Source: MFZZ01 sp964582715 (lineage in GTDB: Bacteria; Patescibacteriota; Microgenomatia; UBA1406; GWC2-37-13). Taken from it: a stretch of DNA of 64,000 nucleotides. The stretch spans positions 1-64,000 of the forward strand of contig CAZOSM010000002.1 in the NCBI GenBank assembly GCA_964582715.1, read 5' to 3'. Position 1 is the first letter of the stretch, and every line of letters begins with the position of its first letter. Of this stretch, positions 1 through 9,037 are shown piece by piece. A program made the translations under genes and the position numbers. Under the pieces are notes generated by a model that saw only the letters and a list, made by a program, of their open reading frames with translations, did no database searches and had not been told where the DNA came from.

Positions 1-477
1 GTTAGTATTATTAAGTTGATTACTTGCAAAAATGCTAAGTAGTGTTACTATGGGTGGAATTATAAAATATATTTTTTTTAATAAATTGATTTTAAAATTG
101 AAAATATAACTCAAATGTTCATTTCGAAAATAAGAAACTATCAGTAATAATGTGTTTAGTATTAAAAAATAAATTGCGAGAGGGGTAGTTTGTAATGGAG
201 TAGAGATTCTAAACAAAGGCATTAACCAGTTAAATAAAAGTCCAGGTACTATAAGTATAAAGATACTTAAACCTACAGTAAGTACAAGATTATTCCAAAA
301 ACCCAAATTCTTAAAGGCAAAAGTTCGAAGTAGAATAAAACCAGGGACTGTTATATAAAATAAAAAAGTTGTAAGTGCTACTACACCATTATTTTTAGTA
401 TACATACTAGCTATTGCAGCTAAAATGCTTAATATCCAAATCGATGGGAATAATATATTTCTATTTAAAGTAATCAT
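1..477 (-). CDS. Polytopic membrane protein, DUF2206/DUF1616-like (partial)
   Basis: The reading frame opens at the ATG on 477-475 and runs off the left edge with no stop, so only the N-terminal part (about 159 residues) is present. It begins MITLNRNILFPSIWILSILA and contains about five hydrophobic segments, with a PGFILLR motif after the second and a VPGLLFNWL segment after the third. This layout resembles DUF2206/DUF1616 membrane proteins that sit in surface-polysaccharide loci of archaea and candidate-phyla bacteria. Its ATG overlaps the stop of the upstream glycosyltransferase fragment in an ATGA junction, which suggests translational coupling. The family name is inferred from general pattern; the molecular role is unknown. 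Confidence 0.6.
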   Translation of the reverse strand, partial: MITLNRNILFPSIWILSILAAIASMYTKNNGVVALTTFLFYITVPGFILLRTFAFKNLGFWNNLVLTVGLSIFILIVPGLLFNWLMPLFRISTPLQTTPLAIYFLILNTLLLIVSYFRNEHLSYIFNFKINLLKKIYFIIPPIVTLLSIFASNQLNNTN

Positions 478-1193
478 ATTGAAACAAAATCTTGAAAGTC
501 CTTAATATATTTATCGTTACTATAATATTTTATACATTTCTTATAAGCGTTTGCTGCTAGTTTTGATCTTAATTTTTGATCTTTATGAAGTAATAAAATA
601 AACTTTGGAATATCGCTTATTGATTCATAAAGTAAAGAATCTTCATTATGCTCTAAAACTTTTCTGAATTCACCAAAATTAGGTGCAATAATAGGTTTTT
701 TTGCTCTCATATATTCAAACAGCTTTGTAGGTAAAATTGTCTCGGTCATTGAATCTTGTTCCCAAGGAATTATAAGTACATCTGTATTTGCAAGTACTTC
801 ATTCACATGTTTTATCTTACCTGTACATATAACATTTTGGGATAAATTTAATTCATTAATTTTATTTATTAATAAAGATAAACCATCTCCACCACCAATA
901 ATAATTAACTTAACGAAAGGATTTTCTTGAGAAATCTTAACGAAATATGATAGGAGTTTGATGATACCAGTAATTGTATAATCAAAATATAGTGTACTAC
1001 TGTAGCTAACTATGAAATCATCCTTATTAAAATTATACTTTTTTTTAATATTTAGTTTTTTTTTAGAATAATCATCAGTATTAGAAATATTTGGCAATAC
1101 AAAAACCTTTGTAGGATTTTGCTTTGTTCTTTTTATTATACGATTAGCCTGTGTTTGAGAAGTAACAACAATTTTATTGTAAGAATTACACAT
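474..1193 (-). pseudogene. C-terminal part of a GT4 glycosyltransferase split by an in-frame stop
   Basis: This 239-residue frame holds the nucleotide-sugar-binding half of a GT-B (GT4) glycosyltransferase, with VTSQTQANRI near the start, a central IIIGGGDG strand and LPTKLFEYMRAKKPII near the end. It lies in the same frame as the 1266-1694 fragment: reading through the TAA at 1268-1266 joins them into one open frame of about 406 residues, the usual length of the family. The intervening codons read VAKHIKGITDSN and continue into this ORF without further stops. Its own first ATG lies inside the conserved fold, so it is not a convincing independent start. It is best treated as the 3' half of a broken or polymorphic gene in the minus-strand operon. 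Confidence 0.75.
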
Positions 1194-1265
1194 CCATTTC
1201 TCTAAAAAGTATTCAATCCTTACAATAAAATTTGAATCCGTAATTCCTTTTATATGTTTAGCAAC

Positions 1266-1694
1266 TTAAGGTTCTAAATCATGAAATTCAAGAAAACTAC
1301 ATTTAATATTTGTTAATTTAGCAATAATATATGAAATTAAAGGAACAGTAAGTGGTGAAGAAACGACATATAGTTGTATATTTGAAGGTGTTTTATATTT
1401 TAAAAAAGTGAAAATACCTTTTCCTAAACTTAATAATAGATATACATTTCTATATATCTCATATGCTCCTGGAATATATAAACGTGGTCTTTCGATTAGA
1501 GAGACTCTATTATCAAATCTCATAATTTGAATTTGTTTGTAGGGAGATTCATATAGTCGTGTATCTTTTTTAGTACTTCCTCTACATAATATTGTTATTT
1601 CATGATTTTTAGACAAAGCATCAATTTCCATTTGGCATCTCTTAGCAAATCCTGAACTGTCCGGAAATGATTGATTAAAAATATAGAGGATCAT
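1266..1694 (-). pseudogene. N-terminal part of the same split GT4 glycosyltransferase
   Basis: This 142-residue frame starts MILYIFNQSFPDSSGFAKRC and has the acceptor-binding Rossmann half of a GT4 enzyme, including VVSSPLTVPLISYIIAKLTN, then FLEFHDLEP before the TAA stop. In related enzymes the strand corresponding to FLEFHDLEP is followed directly by more of the same domain, which here is found in frame after the stop. The start overlaps the stop of the next upstream gene in an ATGA junction (1691-1694). A catalytically competent product would need readthrough or a sequence reversion, because the sugar-nucleotide domain lies after the stop. Confidence 0.75.
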
Positions 1695-2824
1695 AGGGAT
1701 TGAAATAATGTATTTGTTCTAGCTATTTGTTTATCCCAGGTATAATTATCAAGTACTTTTCTATAACCTTTTTCACCTAATTCTTTTGCTATCTTTCTCT
1801 GAGTTAATATTTTAGTAAGTGCACTGGCTAGTTTCTCTGGATCATTTGGTTTTACTAGTAACCCATTAACTTCATGCTCAATTACGTCGGGAATTCCGCC
1901 AATATTTGAACCAATAACTGGAAGTTTACAGGCCATTGCTTCAATAAGCACTATTCCAAAGGATTCTGCTTTAGATAATGAAGGTAATACAAGTAAAGTT
2001 GATTTGTTATATATATTAGTTAAATCTTTACCATAAAGTGGTCCAAGAAAAGATATTTTATTTGTTACATTATTTTTTTCAGAATATTGTCTATATTCAT
2101 CGATTGCATCACCTGATCCAACACATATTAGCTTAAAATTAATATTTCTATTTTGTAATACTTTTAGAGAATCGATTAGTATATGTAATCCTTTCCATTC
2201 TGAAGTTTTTTCTATTCTTCCAACAAAAAGTATTATGTTTTCCTTTTTATCCATTTCAACTGGATGGAATAATTTAAGATCAATACCTGGTGGAATAACA
2301 TAGATTTTCTTTTTATATGATTTAAAAATTTCTTTTTTTATATAGTCAGATGTAACTATAATTTTCTTAGCATAATTTTTTACAAAAGTAAAAAAATATT
2401 TTTCATAAATTTTTATAGGTATATCAATAAAAGTTTTAGATTTTGCCATCTTCCCTGAATGATACGTAAGGACAAAAGGTATCTGAAGGCAATAACAAAT
2501 AAAAGCGGCAATATCTGCTAAAAAAGGGACTGGTGAATGACCATTAACTACATTAGGTTTTTCTTTTTTTAATATTTTCCAAATATCTATAATCCATCCA
2601 AAGTTAATGGGTGTATTAGACAATTTACACCAATATGGCAATCTATATATTTTTATTCCATTAATAATTTCTTCTTTAAATGATTTACCAGAAGTATTAG
2701 AAGTAATTACCATAACGGTCCAACCATAACTACCTTTCAATCCAGAAGCTATATTAAATACATAAGTTTCAACTCCACCTAAACTTGGATAAAAATACGG
2801 AGTAACAATAATTATTTTCTTCAT
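1691..2824 (-). CDS. Glycosyltransferase family 4 (GT-B fold)
   Basis: The complete 377-residue protein starts MKKIIIVTPYFYPSLGGVET. The N-terminal GGVE loop (about 16-19) is typical of GT4 acceptor domains. The C-terminal half shows FVGRIEKTSEWKGLHILI and an EX7E motif in ESFGIVLIEAMACKLPVIG, which binds the nucleotide sugar. It probably transfers a sugar from an activated donor to a growing surface glycan at the inner face of the membrane. It is one of four consecutive overlapping glycosyltransferase genes, each linked by a four-base ATGA overlap, so they are likely cotranscribed and coupled. Donor and acceptor specificity cannot be read from sequence. Confidence 0.88.
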   Translation of the reverse strand: MKKIIIVTPYFYPSLGGVETYVFNIASGLKGSYGWTVMVITSNTSGKSFKEEIINGIKIYRLPYWCKLSNTPINFGWIIDIWKILKKEKPNVVNGHSPVPFLADIAAFICYCLQIPFVLTYHSGKMAKSKTFIDIPIKIYEKYFFTFVKNYAKKIIVTSDYIKKEIFKSYKKKIYVIPPGIDLKLFHPVEMDKKENIILFVGRIEKTSEWKGLHILIDSLKVLQNRNINFKLICVGSGDAIDEYRQYSEKNNVTNKISFLGPLYGKDLTNIYNKSTLLVLPSLSKAESFGIVLIEAMACKLPVIGSNIGGIPDVIEHEVNGLLVKPNDPEKLASALTKILTQRKIAKELGEKGYRKVLDNYTWDKQIARTNTLFQSL

Positions 2825-3903
2825 TGATAAGCCTCCATTATTTTTGGAAAAATGTTATTAAATGAATACTTTTCTTCAGTACTTTTACTGATTTCTGTTC
2901 TATCATAATTTATTTTTTTTAATGCCTTAATTATTGCTGTTGATAAGTCGTTAATATGACCTCTTTTTACTACTAATCCTGTCATTTTATCTACAACACT
3001 GCTTGGACCGGGTAAATCAGTTGTAATTACTGGGCAACCACATGCCATTGCTTCTAGTAGTACATAGCCAAAACTATCTAAATCGATACTTGGCATAACT
3101 AATACAGAACTTTGTTGATATATAATGGGCATTCGTTTATGGCTAACATTCTTTTTTATAGTTAAATAATTTCTTCCGATTCGTTCCAACTCCTTTTCAA
3201 ATTGAGAATAATTATATGTTTCAGAGCACAAGGCTAAGAGTCTTGCTTCAGGAATTTTTTTAGTTACTATTTTCATAGCCTTAACTAGTATATCTAGACC
3301 TTTCTCTGGAATTAGTCTTCCAACAAATAATACTTGAAATTTGTTGAATTCATTTTGTGATTGCATATTAAAATGTTCTGTATCTACACCTAGAGGTATA
3401 TTTACATGTTTACTCTGAGGTATATGGTAGGGAAGTGATTGAGCAAATTCATTTGTTGTCGTAATTATTCTATCTGAAAAATATATAGCAGAAGATATTA
3501 AAAACTTATTATGAATAAATGCAAAAATTTTTGAAATTATTGATTTTGTAGGTAAATAATTATGCAATGTAATTATGAATTTTGTTTTTTTGTGAAAAAA
3601 TTTTTTTACTACACAACTTATGTCAAGCCATGGTAATGGCAAATGTGCATGTAATATATCACACTCTTCTCTTAATAAAATTAAAGGTAGCATAGGAGTA
3701 AATGGGACTCTAAAAGCAGAAAATAATGCTTTTACTCTAATTATAGGTATCCCTTCAATATTTTTTTGATTTCCGTAGTAGCTTGATGTAATAATCTTTA
3801 CATCATGTCCTTCCTCTAGCTGTTTTTTTGCCAAATTTTGTACGTATAACTGCAAACCACCTTTATAATTACCAAAATAAGCAAGTGCGTGGACAATTTT
3901 CAT
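2821..3903 (-). CDS. Glycosyltransferase family 4 (GT-B fold)
   Basis: The 360-residue protein begins MKIVHALAYFGNYKGGLQLY, with the GGLQ loop of GT4 enzymes. The C-terminal domain has FVGRLIPEKGLDILVKAM and DSFGYVLLEAMACGCPVITT. The first glutamate of the usual EX7E motif is replaced by aspartate (DSFGYVLLE), a conservative change that still fits the family. It overlaps both neighbours by four bases (ATGA), placing it in the minus-strand glycan operon. It likely adds a sugar to a lipid-linked or protein-linked surface glycan; substrate unknown. Confidence 0.87.
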   Translation of the reverse strand: MKIVHALAYFGNYKGGLQLYVQNLAKKQLEEGHDVKIITSSYYGNQKNIEGIPIIRVKALFSAFRVPFTPMLPLILLREECDILHAHLPLPWLDISCVVKKFFHKKTKFIITLHNYLPTKSIISKIFAFIHNKFLISSAIYFSDRIITTTNEFAQSLPYHIPQSKHVNIPLGVDTEHFNMQSQNEFNKFQVLFVGRLIPEKGLDILVKAMKIVTKKIPEARLLALCSETYNYSQFEKELERIGRNYLTIKKNVSHKRMPIIYQQSSVLVMPSIDLDSFGYVLLEAMACGCPVITTDLPGPSSVVDKMTGLVVKRGHINDLSTAIIKALKKINYDRTEISKSTEEKYSFNNIFPKIMEAYQ

Positions 3904-4613
3904 CTGCTGCCCCGGGGAGACCAGGTTAAATTACTAATAAAGGTAAGGAGTATTTTTGCCCCATCAAGGTAGGATTGTAATTTAGATTTACCTAATCGGC
4001 GGTCGTAGGTAATTGGTACAGAGTACACATCCATACCTAGCTTCTTCATTTTAGTTATCATCTCCATCTCAATAGCAAATCCCTTAGACTCTAAGTGAGT
4101 AAGAAGCTTATCTAATGATTTTCTTTTGAAGGCAAAATACCCCGATAAGGTATCTGTAATATTTGCACCATAAAAATGTCGTACTAAAAATGCAAAAAAC
4201 CAGTTAAAAAAGCGGTGTGAAGTAGAAAGCGATCCGCGAATAGTGCGGCCACCAATACGTGATCCTACTATTACATCTGCAAAGTTATTCTGCAAAGGTT
4301 CAAGAAGTCGTGGCATCTCTACTGGCTTGTAAGTGTTATCTCCGTCAAGAATTACTATGTACTTAGAGTCTTTTGGGATAGAGTTAAAGCCAGTTTTAAG
4401 AGCATGACCTTTACCCTGGTTTGGTTCATGAATAATTTTAATATTTCGCTTTTGTACTTCTTCTGTGGTTGCATCTTTTGAGTTGTTATCTACGACCACC
4501 ACATCTACCTCATAACCATATTGCTTTAAGATATCGAAGGGCATTGAATCAAGAACTTTTCCAATACCTTGTTCTTCATTATGACAGGGGATAATAACAG
4601 AGACTTTTTCCAT
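3900..4613 (-). CDS. Glycosyltransferase family 2, dolichyl-phosphate-mannose-synthase-like
   Basis: The 237-residue GT-A protein opens MEKVSVIIPCHNEEQGIGKV, followed by VVVDNNSKDAT (about 40-50) and the metal-binding DGDNTYKP motif near residue 91. The order and spacing match polyprenyl-phosphate sugar synthases of the DPM1 type. It ends SNLTWSPRGSR without added transmembrane helices, so it is the short cytosolic form. The likely reaction is transfer of a sugar from a nucleotide donor to a polyprenyl phosphate, feeding the neighbouring glycosyltransferases. It is the first glycosyltransferase of the operon in transcription order, just after the DUF1616-like gene at 4629. Confidence 0.88.
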   Translation of the reverse strand: MEKVSVIIPCHNEEQGIGKVLDSMPFDILKQYGYEVDVVVVDNNSKDATTEEVQKRNIKIIHEPNQGKGHALKTGFNSIPKDSKYIVILDGDNTYKPVEMPRLLEPLQNNFADVIVGSRIGGRTIRGSLSTSHRFFNWFFAFLVRHFYGANITDTLSGYFAFKRKSLDKLLTHLESKGFAIEMEMITKMKKLGMDVYSVPITYDRRLGKSKLQSYLDGAKILLTFISNLTWSPRGSR

Positions 4614-4628
4614 ATATGATAATTAAAT

Positions 4629-5060
4629 TTATTCATTTACCCAAAAGTGAATAGACTGGTCTAGGTTGTCTAAACTTACATTAATTTTGGTGCGCTGTTT
4701 GGCTTCTGCAGTAGAAACTGTTTCCTGGAATGTGGCATATTCATCATGAAGCAATCTAAACTCTCCTTGCTTAATGAGTCTTGAGCTATCGGAAGCTATA
4801 GCATTTACAGAATACAGGTAATCCATAGGTTTATGCTCAAGGTTATGAACGGTAAATTTAAAATTTGCTTCTTCTGTTGCTTCCAAAGTTTTGGGTAAAT
4901 TGAGATGATCTTCAAAATATAGTTCAGTAAAAGGCTCTGGCTGTGGAAGAAGTTTATTCTTATTCAGAAAATCTACAACATTCTGTTGCTGTGTGAAGGC
5001 AACGAAAACAACAATGGCAAGTACTATTCCCGTTATGAGAATAACAACATGAGTACGCAT
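4629..5060 (-). CDS. Membrane-anchored DUF1616-like extracellular domain protein
   Basis: The 143-residue protein has one N-terminal membrane helix (VVILITGIVLAIVVFVAF, about 5-22), then a soluble beta-rich domain with FTELYFEDHLNLPKTL and FTVHNLEHKPMDYLYSV. That arrangement resembles the C-terminal exported domain of DUF1616 proteins, which follow a tyrosine/leucine strand, a proline and an N-x-E loop. It would sit outside the cell, tethered to the membrane. It is the promoter-proximal gene of the minus-strand glycan operon, and a TGTATA hexamer lies 6 bases before its ATG, consistent with leaderless transcription. The function is unknown. Confidence 0.6.
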   Translation of the reverse strand: MRTHVVILITGIVLAIVVFVAFTQQQNVVDFLNKNKLLPQPEPFTELYFEDHLNLPKTLEATEEANFKFTVHNLEHKPMDYLYSVNAIASDSSRLIKQGEFRLLHDEYATFQETVSTAEAKQRTKINVSLDNLDQSIHFWVNE

Positions 5061-5180
5061 ACTTTATATACACCCTTAAGCTTTCAATTATATTGAAGAA
5101 ATGTTAATACTTTGTAATAACGTATTATAACTCAAAATGGAGAATAAAAAAGAGTATTTAGATTGATCTAACGATAAATT

Positions 5181-5612
5181 TCATACCATATCACACGTCA
5201 TGAGGTTTAACCCTGTAAATTCATCGTGTTTTCTTTCAATTTTTCCTTCAATCACCTCAAGACGTACTTCACAAGCTGCAGAAATAACAAGGCGTCTTAT
5301 GTGCCCACCAACAACGCTCATATCCCGCTTTCCAAAGGTGCCATGGGCATGAATAAAAACCTTTCCTTCTACCAAAGCTGCATTGCCAATAATACCTGCT
5401 ATTTCCAGATCTTCATTAAACTCATGATCTTCGTACGTTTTAGTTTCTAGGTTATACCAGGCTAAGGTCAGTTCGCGGCATGCACCAATTGCAGTAAGGT
5501 AGGCTGCGTGAATGTGCTCTTTTTCACAAAAAGTTGTAAGTGTTTGTAAAAAATCGGAGTCCCTTTTAACCGAAATGATATATACGTTTTCTTGTTTTTT
5601 TATTATTTCCAT
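5181..5612 (-). CDS. PPC/DUF296 domain protein
   Basis: This 143-residue single-domain protein matches the PPC (DUF296) fold. It has AAYLTAIGACRELTLAWYN (about 36-54) and the metal-site signature VFIHAHGTFGKRDMSVVGGH, giving His88, His90 and His104 as likely ligands. Bacterial stand-alone PPC proteins form trimers and are often annotated as DNA-binding by analogy to plant AT-hook proteins, but a DNA-binding role is not established for them. It is flanked by the divergent glycan operon and a plus-strand glycosyltransferase. No operon partner is evident. Confidence 0.85.
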   Translation of the reverse strand: MEIIKKQENVYIISVKRDSDFLQTLTTFCEKEHIHAAYLTAIGACRELTLAWYNLETKTYEDHEFNEDLEIAGIIGNAALVEGKVFIHAHGTFGKRDMSVVGGHIRRLVISAACEVRLEVIEGKIERKHDEFTGLNLMTCDMV

Positions 5613-5707
5613 ACTGTTATTGTAACTTTTACCATCCTCTCATACAACATACACACTTCCTTAACTAAGGTAACGTAAAGTATAGGTATTACAAGTTTAC
5701 ATTGCAT

Positions 5708-5830
5708 ATGGCAAACTCACAACAAGGCCAAGATCATAGAAGGGGAAATGATCAGGCAAAAAATAGAGTTGATCAGGATGTAGGTTCTGATTACAGCGCA
5801 ATTGGAAATGAAGATGATGACGCGTTATGA
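5708..5830 (+). CDS. Possible 40-residue hydrophilic micro-protein
   Basis: An ATG at 5708 opens a 40-codon frame (MANSQQGQDHRRGNDQ...) that is very hydrophilic, rich in Gln, Asn, Asp and Gly, and ends in TGA at 5830. It lies just after a TATAGGTAT -10-like stretch and extends over the possible start codons of the next gene (5802-5817), so translation could be coupled. No homology is recognised. It may be a real micro-protein or simply the leader of the GT9 gene. Confidence 0.4.
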   Translation: MANSQQGQDHRRGNDQAKNRVDQDVGSDYSAIGNEDDDAL

Positions 5831-6905
5831 TAAGATCGCAGTTTTGCGAGCTATAATGCTGGGGGATTTTATCATATCTCTCCCGGCATTATACTCGCTT
5901 CGAAGAAAGTACCCCAAAGCAGAGATAACCTTGCTTGCCCGCAACTGGAATGTAAATTTTGCAAAAAACCGAAACCTTCCATTCGACAGAGTAATTGCAA
6001 TACCAGAGAGTAAAGGGATTAACGACCCTCCTGGATTTATTGAAAACAAAAAAGAGCTTGAAACGTTTTTTACTGCGATGCAAAAAGAACAGTTTGATAT
6101 AGCAATTCAGCTTCATGGAGGAGGAAGAAACTCAAACCCTTTTGTACAGAAACTAGGGGCTAAGCTCACTATTGGAACACGTACTCCCGATGCACTAAAA
6201 CTAGACAAGTGGATTCCTTATATTTTTTACCAGCATGAAGTACATAGATACCTAGAAGTTATGTCTCTTATTGGAGTAAATCCTTCAATGATTGAACCAA
6301 AACTGGACGTAATGCCGCTCGACCTAAAAGAAGCTCACACTGTAATTGATACAAAGAGTAAATACATTGTGATACACCCAGGAGCAAGTGACCCACGACG
6401 CCACTGGGGAGCAGAGAACTTTGCATATATTGCAGATAAGCTTGCACAAAAAGGATATACGGTAGTGGTTACTGGTATTGAGAGCGAAAAAAAGATAGTA
6501 GATGCGGTCATAAGTAATATGCAAGAAGAAGCCATAAATCTCTGTGGAAAATTGAGTCTTTCTGGCCTTATTGGAGTACTTTCTAAAGCTCAGGTACTTA
6601 TAGCAAACGATACCGGGCCAATACACGTTGCACGGGCAATTGGTACACCGACTGTGGGTATTTACTGGTTTTACAATTTAGTGAACTGGGGACCTATAAC
6701 CCGAACCTGGCACAGGACTGCTCATTCATATATTACTTTGTGCCCGGTTTGTGGATATTCTTATATAAAAGATGAGTTTACGCTAAACTATCAAAACAAA
6801 GATTGCGGTCATATAGAGTCTTTGGTAAAAGATGTTCCACGAGAAGAAGTGCTTTACCACGCAGTGGAGTTACTTAATCTTCGTACCCTCTTTTCTGTAA
6901 CGTAA
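5808..6905 (+). CDS. Glycosyltransferase family 9 (heptosyltransferase-like)
   Basis: The 365-residue GT9 protein has KIAVLRAIMLGDFIISLPAL near the N-terminus (the GD loop of ADP-heptose:LPS heptosyltransferases), IVIHPGASDPRRHWGAENF in the middle, and LIANDTGPIHVARAIGTPTVGIYW, the donor-binding NDTGPxH motif. Starts are ambiguous: TTG 5802, ATG 5808, 5814 and 5817 are all in frame, and 5808 or 5817 is preferred. Cysteine pairs near the C-terminus (CPVC) are unusual for the family. It probably transfers a heptose or related sugar. Its 3' end overlaps the convergent ABC transporter gene by about 32 bases. Confidence 0.83.
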   Translation: MKMMTRYDKIAVLRAIMLGDFIISLPALYSLRRKYPKAEITLLARNWNVNFAKNRNLPFDRVIAIPESKGINDPPGFIENKKELETFFTAMQKEQFDIAIQLHGGGRNSNPFVQKLGAKLTIGTRTPDALKLDKWIPYIFYQHEVHRYLEVMSLIGVNPSMIEPKLDVMPLDLKEAHTVIDTKSKYIVIHPGASDPRRHWGAENFAYIADKLAQKGYTVVVTGIESEKKIVDAVISNMQEEAINLCGKLSLSGLIGVLSKAQVLIANDTGPIHVARAIGTPTVGIYWFYNLVNWGPITRTWHRTAHSYITLCPVCGYSYIKDEFTLNYQNKDCGHIESLVKDVPREEVLYHAVELLNLRTLFSVT

Positions 6906-8667
6906 AATACTGGTGATACAAGCCACTCTGCTTCATAAGTTCCCGATGACTTCCTTCTTCAACCAGTTTGCCATCTTTCATAACGTAGATACAATCTGCA
7001 CCCCGAACAGTAGAGAAGCGATGAGAAATAAAAATGAGATTTTTGTCCTTATATAAATTATTTATATTTTGAAAGATCTGCCACTCTGCATCTGCGTCTA
7101 TACTAGCTGTTGGCTCATCCATAATAAGAACCGGAGCACTTCTATATATGGCCCGGGCAATTGCGACCTTCTGCCACTGACCACCAGAAAGCTCAACTCC
7201 ACCATGGAACCATCTGCCTAAATACTGGTCAAAGTTTTTGGGTAGGTCATCTAGTACGTCTGATGCCTGAGCCTTTTGTAAGGCTTCTTTCATCTTCTGC
7301 TCAGAGGTAACACCATGATTACCAAACTGTATATTCTCACGCAAGGTAAGGAAGTAGCGTGCATAATCCTGAAACAGTACTCCCATATGCTGATACCAGT
7401 TTTCAAGGCTTATTGTCTTTAAATTTTGGCCATCAATACGAATTTTACCTTCTGTCGGATCATAAAAGCGGAAGAGGAGCTTAATAATAGTACTTTTACC
7501 GGCGCCATTGTGCCCGATAATTGCTACATTCTGACCTTTCTGAATAGTAAAAGACACATCTTCTAAGGCAAGCTTTTTAGCACCAGGATATCCAAAACTT
7601 ACATGTTCAAACTCAATAGTGCGTGGCTCAATTTTCTTAAAAACGTAGGCATTATTAAGCGTATTAATATTATTTTTTACATGCATCAGCTCAAAATAAT
7701 CATTCATATAAAAGCTGTTTTCATATACAGAGCCAAGGTTAATAAGTACACTTGATATCTGCCCAGAGAAGGTAAAAAGGATATTAAGAAAAAAGGTAAA
7801 ATCTCCAATGGTGTATTCATTACCAACGCCTTGAATAAAATGTTCAAGTGAAAAGTAAATAGCAACCGGAATAAGCACAAAACTCGCAGTAGACAAAATA
7901 CTATATCGAAGAATTGGCTTTTGGACATCTTTTAATATTTTGTCCTGAAGCTCTTTTGCCGTATGCACAAAATGTCCTCGAAGACCATATATCTTCATCT
8001 CAGCAAGTGTTTGAAAGTTGGTAAAAATAGATTTTAAGTACCACAAGTAGTTTGAATCATGGGCATGAGAAGCAAAGCTGGTAAACGAGATATTGGCATA
8101 CTTTGCCCTTAGGTAATACACTGGTACAGAAACAAGAGCCAGAATAAGGAAATACATAAAGTTAAACTGAAAGGCAATAATAAGTGAGAATATAATTGCA
8201 GCAACATTTGCAATAAGAGCATTGATCTTGTTTAAAATCTCCGGAAGTCGAAAGGTGTAGGTATTTTCTACTTTCGCAATAAGGTTCCGGATATCACCAT
8301 TTTCCAGACTGGCAAAGTCAAGCCGCCCGAGCTTTTCCATAAACCTGCGAGTAAGGATATTCTGCAATTTGGTGCGCATGAAGTAATCTATAAAGTACTG
8401 ATTAAAGGTAAAGTTTACAAACCGGGAGAAGTATTCAAAAAATAAATAAGTAGTAATAATAATGAACAGAACTTCACTGGAGCCAACTTCTGCATACTCA
8501 GTAACTGCATCAATCATGAGCTTATAAAAGTAATACACAATAAACAGAAGTATGGCCCCTGTAATGGATGTCGCAAAATATGATATAAGAAGAACCTTAT
8601 CTTCTATCCAGGCTAATTCAAGCAGTCTACCGATATTTTTTACAACATTCTCTGTCTTTTTTAGCAT
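6874..8667 (-). CDS. ABC exporter, fused permease and ATPase
   Basis: The 597-residue protein has six predicted helices in residues about 25-310, then a nucleotide-binding domain with Walker A GHNGAGKS (385-392), signature LSGGQ (493-497) and Walker B VLIMDEP (513-519), followed by the H-loop in LIFISHRFS. This is a type IV half-exporter that works as a dimer in the cytoplasmic membrane, exporting a lipid, glycolipid or peptide. A position between glycosyltransferase clusters suggests a lipid-linked glycan or glycolipid substrate, which is inference. Upstream on the same strand is a 71-residue membrane protein that may share the transcript. Confidence 0.88.
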   Translation of the reverse strand: MLKKTENVVKNIGRLLELAWIEDKVLLISYFATSITGAILLFIVYYFYKLMIDAVTEYAEVGSSEVLFIIITTYLFFEYFSRFVNFTFNQYFIDYFMRTKLQNILTRRFMEKLGRLDFASLENGDIRNLIAKVENTYTFRLPEILNKINALIANVAAIIFSLIIAFQFNFMYFLILALVSVPVYYLRAKYANISFTSFASHAHDSNYLWYLKSIFTNFQTLAEMKIYGLRGHFVHTAKELQDKILKDVQKPILRYSILSTASFVLIPVAIYFSLEHFIQGVGNEYTIGDFTFFLNILFTFSGQISSVLINLGSVYENSFYMNDYFELMHVKNNINTLNNAYVFKKIEPRTIEFEHVSFGYPGAKKLALEDVSFTIQKGQNVAIIGHNGAGKSTIIKLLFRFYDPTEGKIRIDGQNLKTISLENWYQHMGVLFQDYARYFLTLRENIQFGNHGVTSEQKMKEALQKAQASDVLDDLPKNFDQYLGRWFHGGVELSGGQWQKVAIARAIYRSAPVLIMDEPTASIDADAEWQIFQNINNLYKDKNLIFISHRFSTVRGADCIYVMKDGKLVEEGSHRELMKQSGLYHQYFTLQKRGYED

Positions 8668-8688
8668 GAAAGAGTTCCTCCTATAGGA

Positions 8689-8904
8689 TTAGTTCTTTGA
8701 GATCCGCTTTTTTACTGGTGTCATGAAATGATCCATGCCACCAAGTAACATGAAAAGTACAAAGGTGCCAAACCCACCGATAAGCCCCCATAACAGAGTA
8801 GACGCTAGATTTAGAATAATTGCACCAGTTCCTGCACCAAGTAGAAACCAAAGTAACCAATTGGAAATTGACATATATATAAGTAAATTAATAATTAAAT
8901 ACAT
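8689..8904 (-). CDS. Small membrane protein, two helices
   Basis: The 71-residue protein is mostly hydrophobic, with a segment near residues 12-35 and a glycine-rich helix (WGLIGGFGTFVLFMLLGG, about 39-56), then a basic tail VKKRISKN. Two starts are possible: ATG 8904, with an AGGTAG sequence five bases upstream, or the internal ATG at codon 11. It lies 21 bases upstream of the ABC exporter on the same strand and may be cotranscribed. It could be a small accessory subunit, but no family is recognised. Confidence 0.6.
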   Translation of the reverse strand: MYLIINLLIYMSISNWLLWFLLGAGTGAIILNLASTLLWGLIGGFGTFVLFMLLGGMDHFMTPVKKRISKN

Positions 8905-9037
8905 ACTACCTACTTCTGCAACAATCTCACTTAAGAAGTAGGTAAGGAGAGTGTAAGCTTCCTGGCGGTCTTTCTCTTACCTTCTTCACACTCTTCTTTT
9001 ACTTCTCCTTTAATCCTCCCGCGTAATCTTGAACCAT

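Noticed and set aside
1266..1268. Reassigned stop codon (as in Gracilibacteria, UGA = Gly) to explain the split gene.
   Set aside because: The interrupting codon is TAA, and TGA ends many genes normally in this window.
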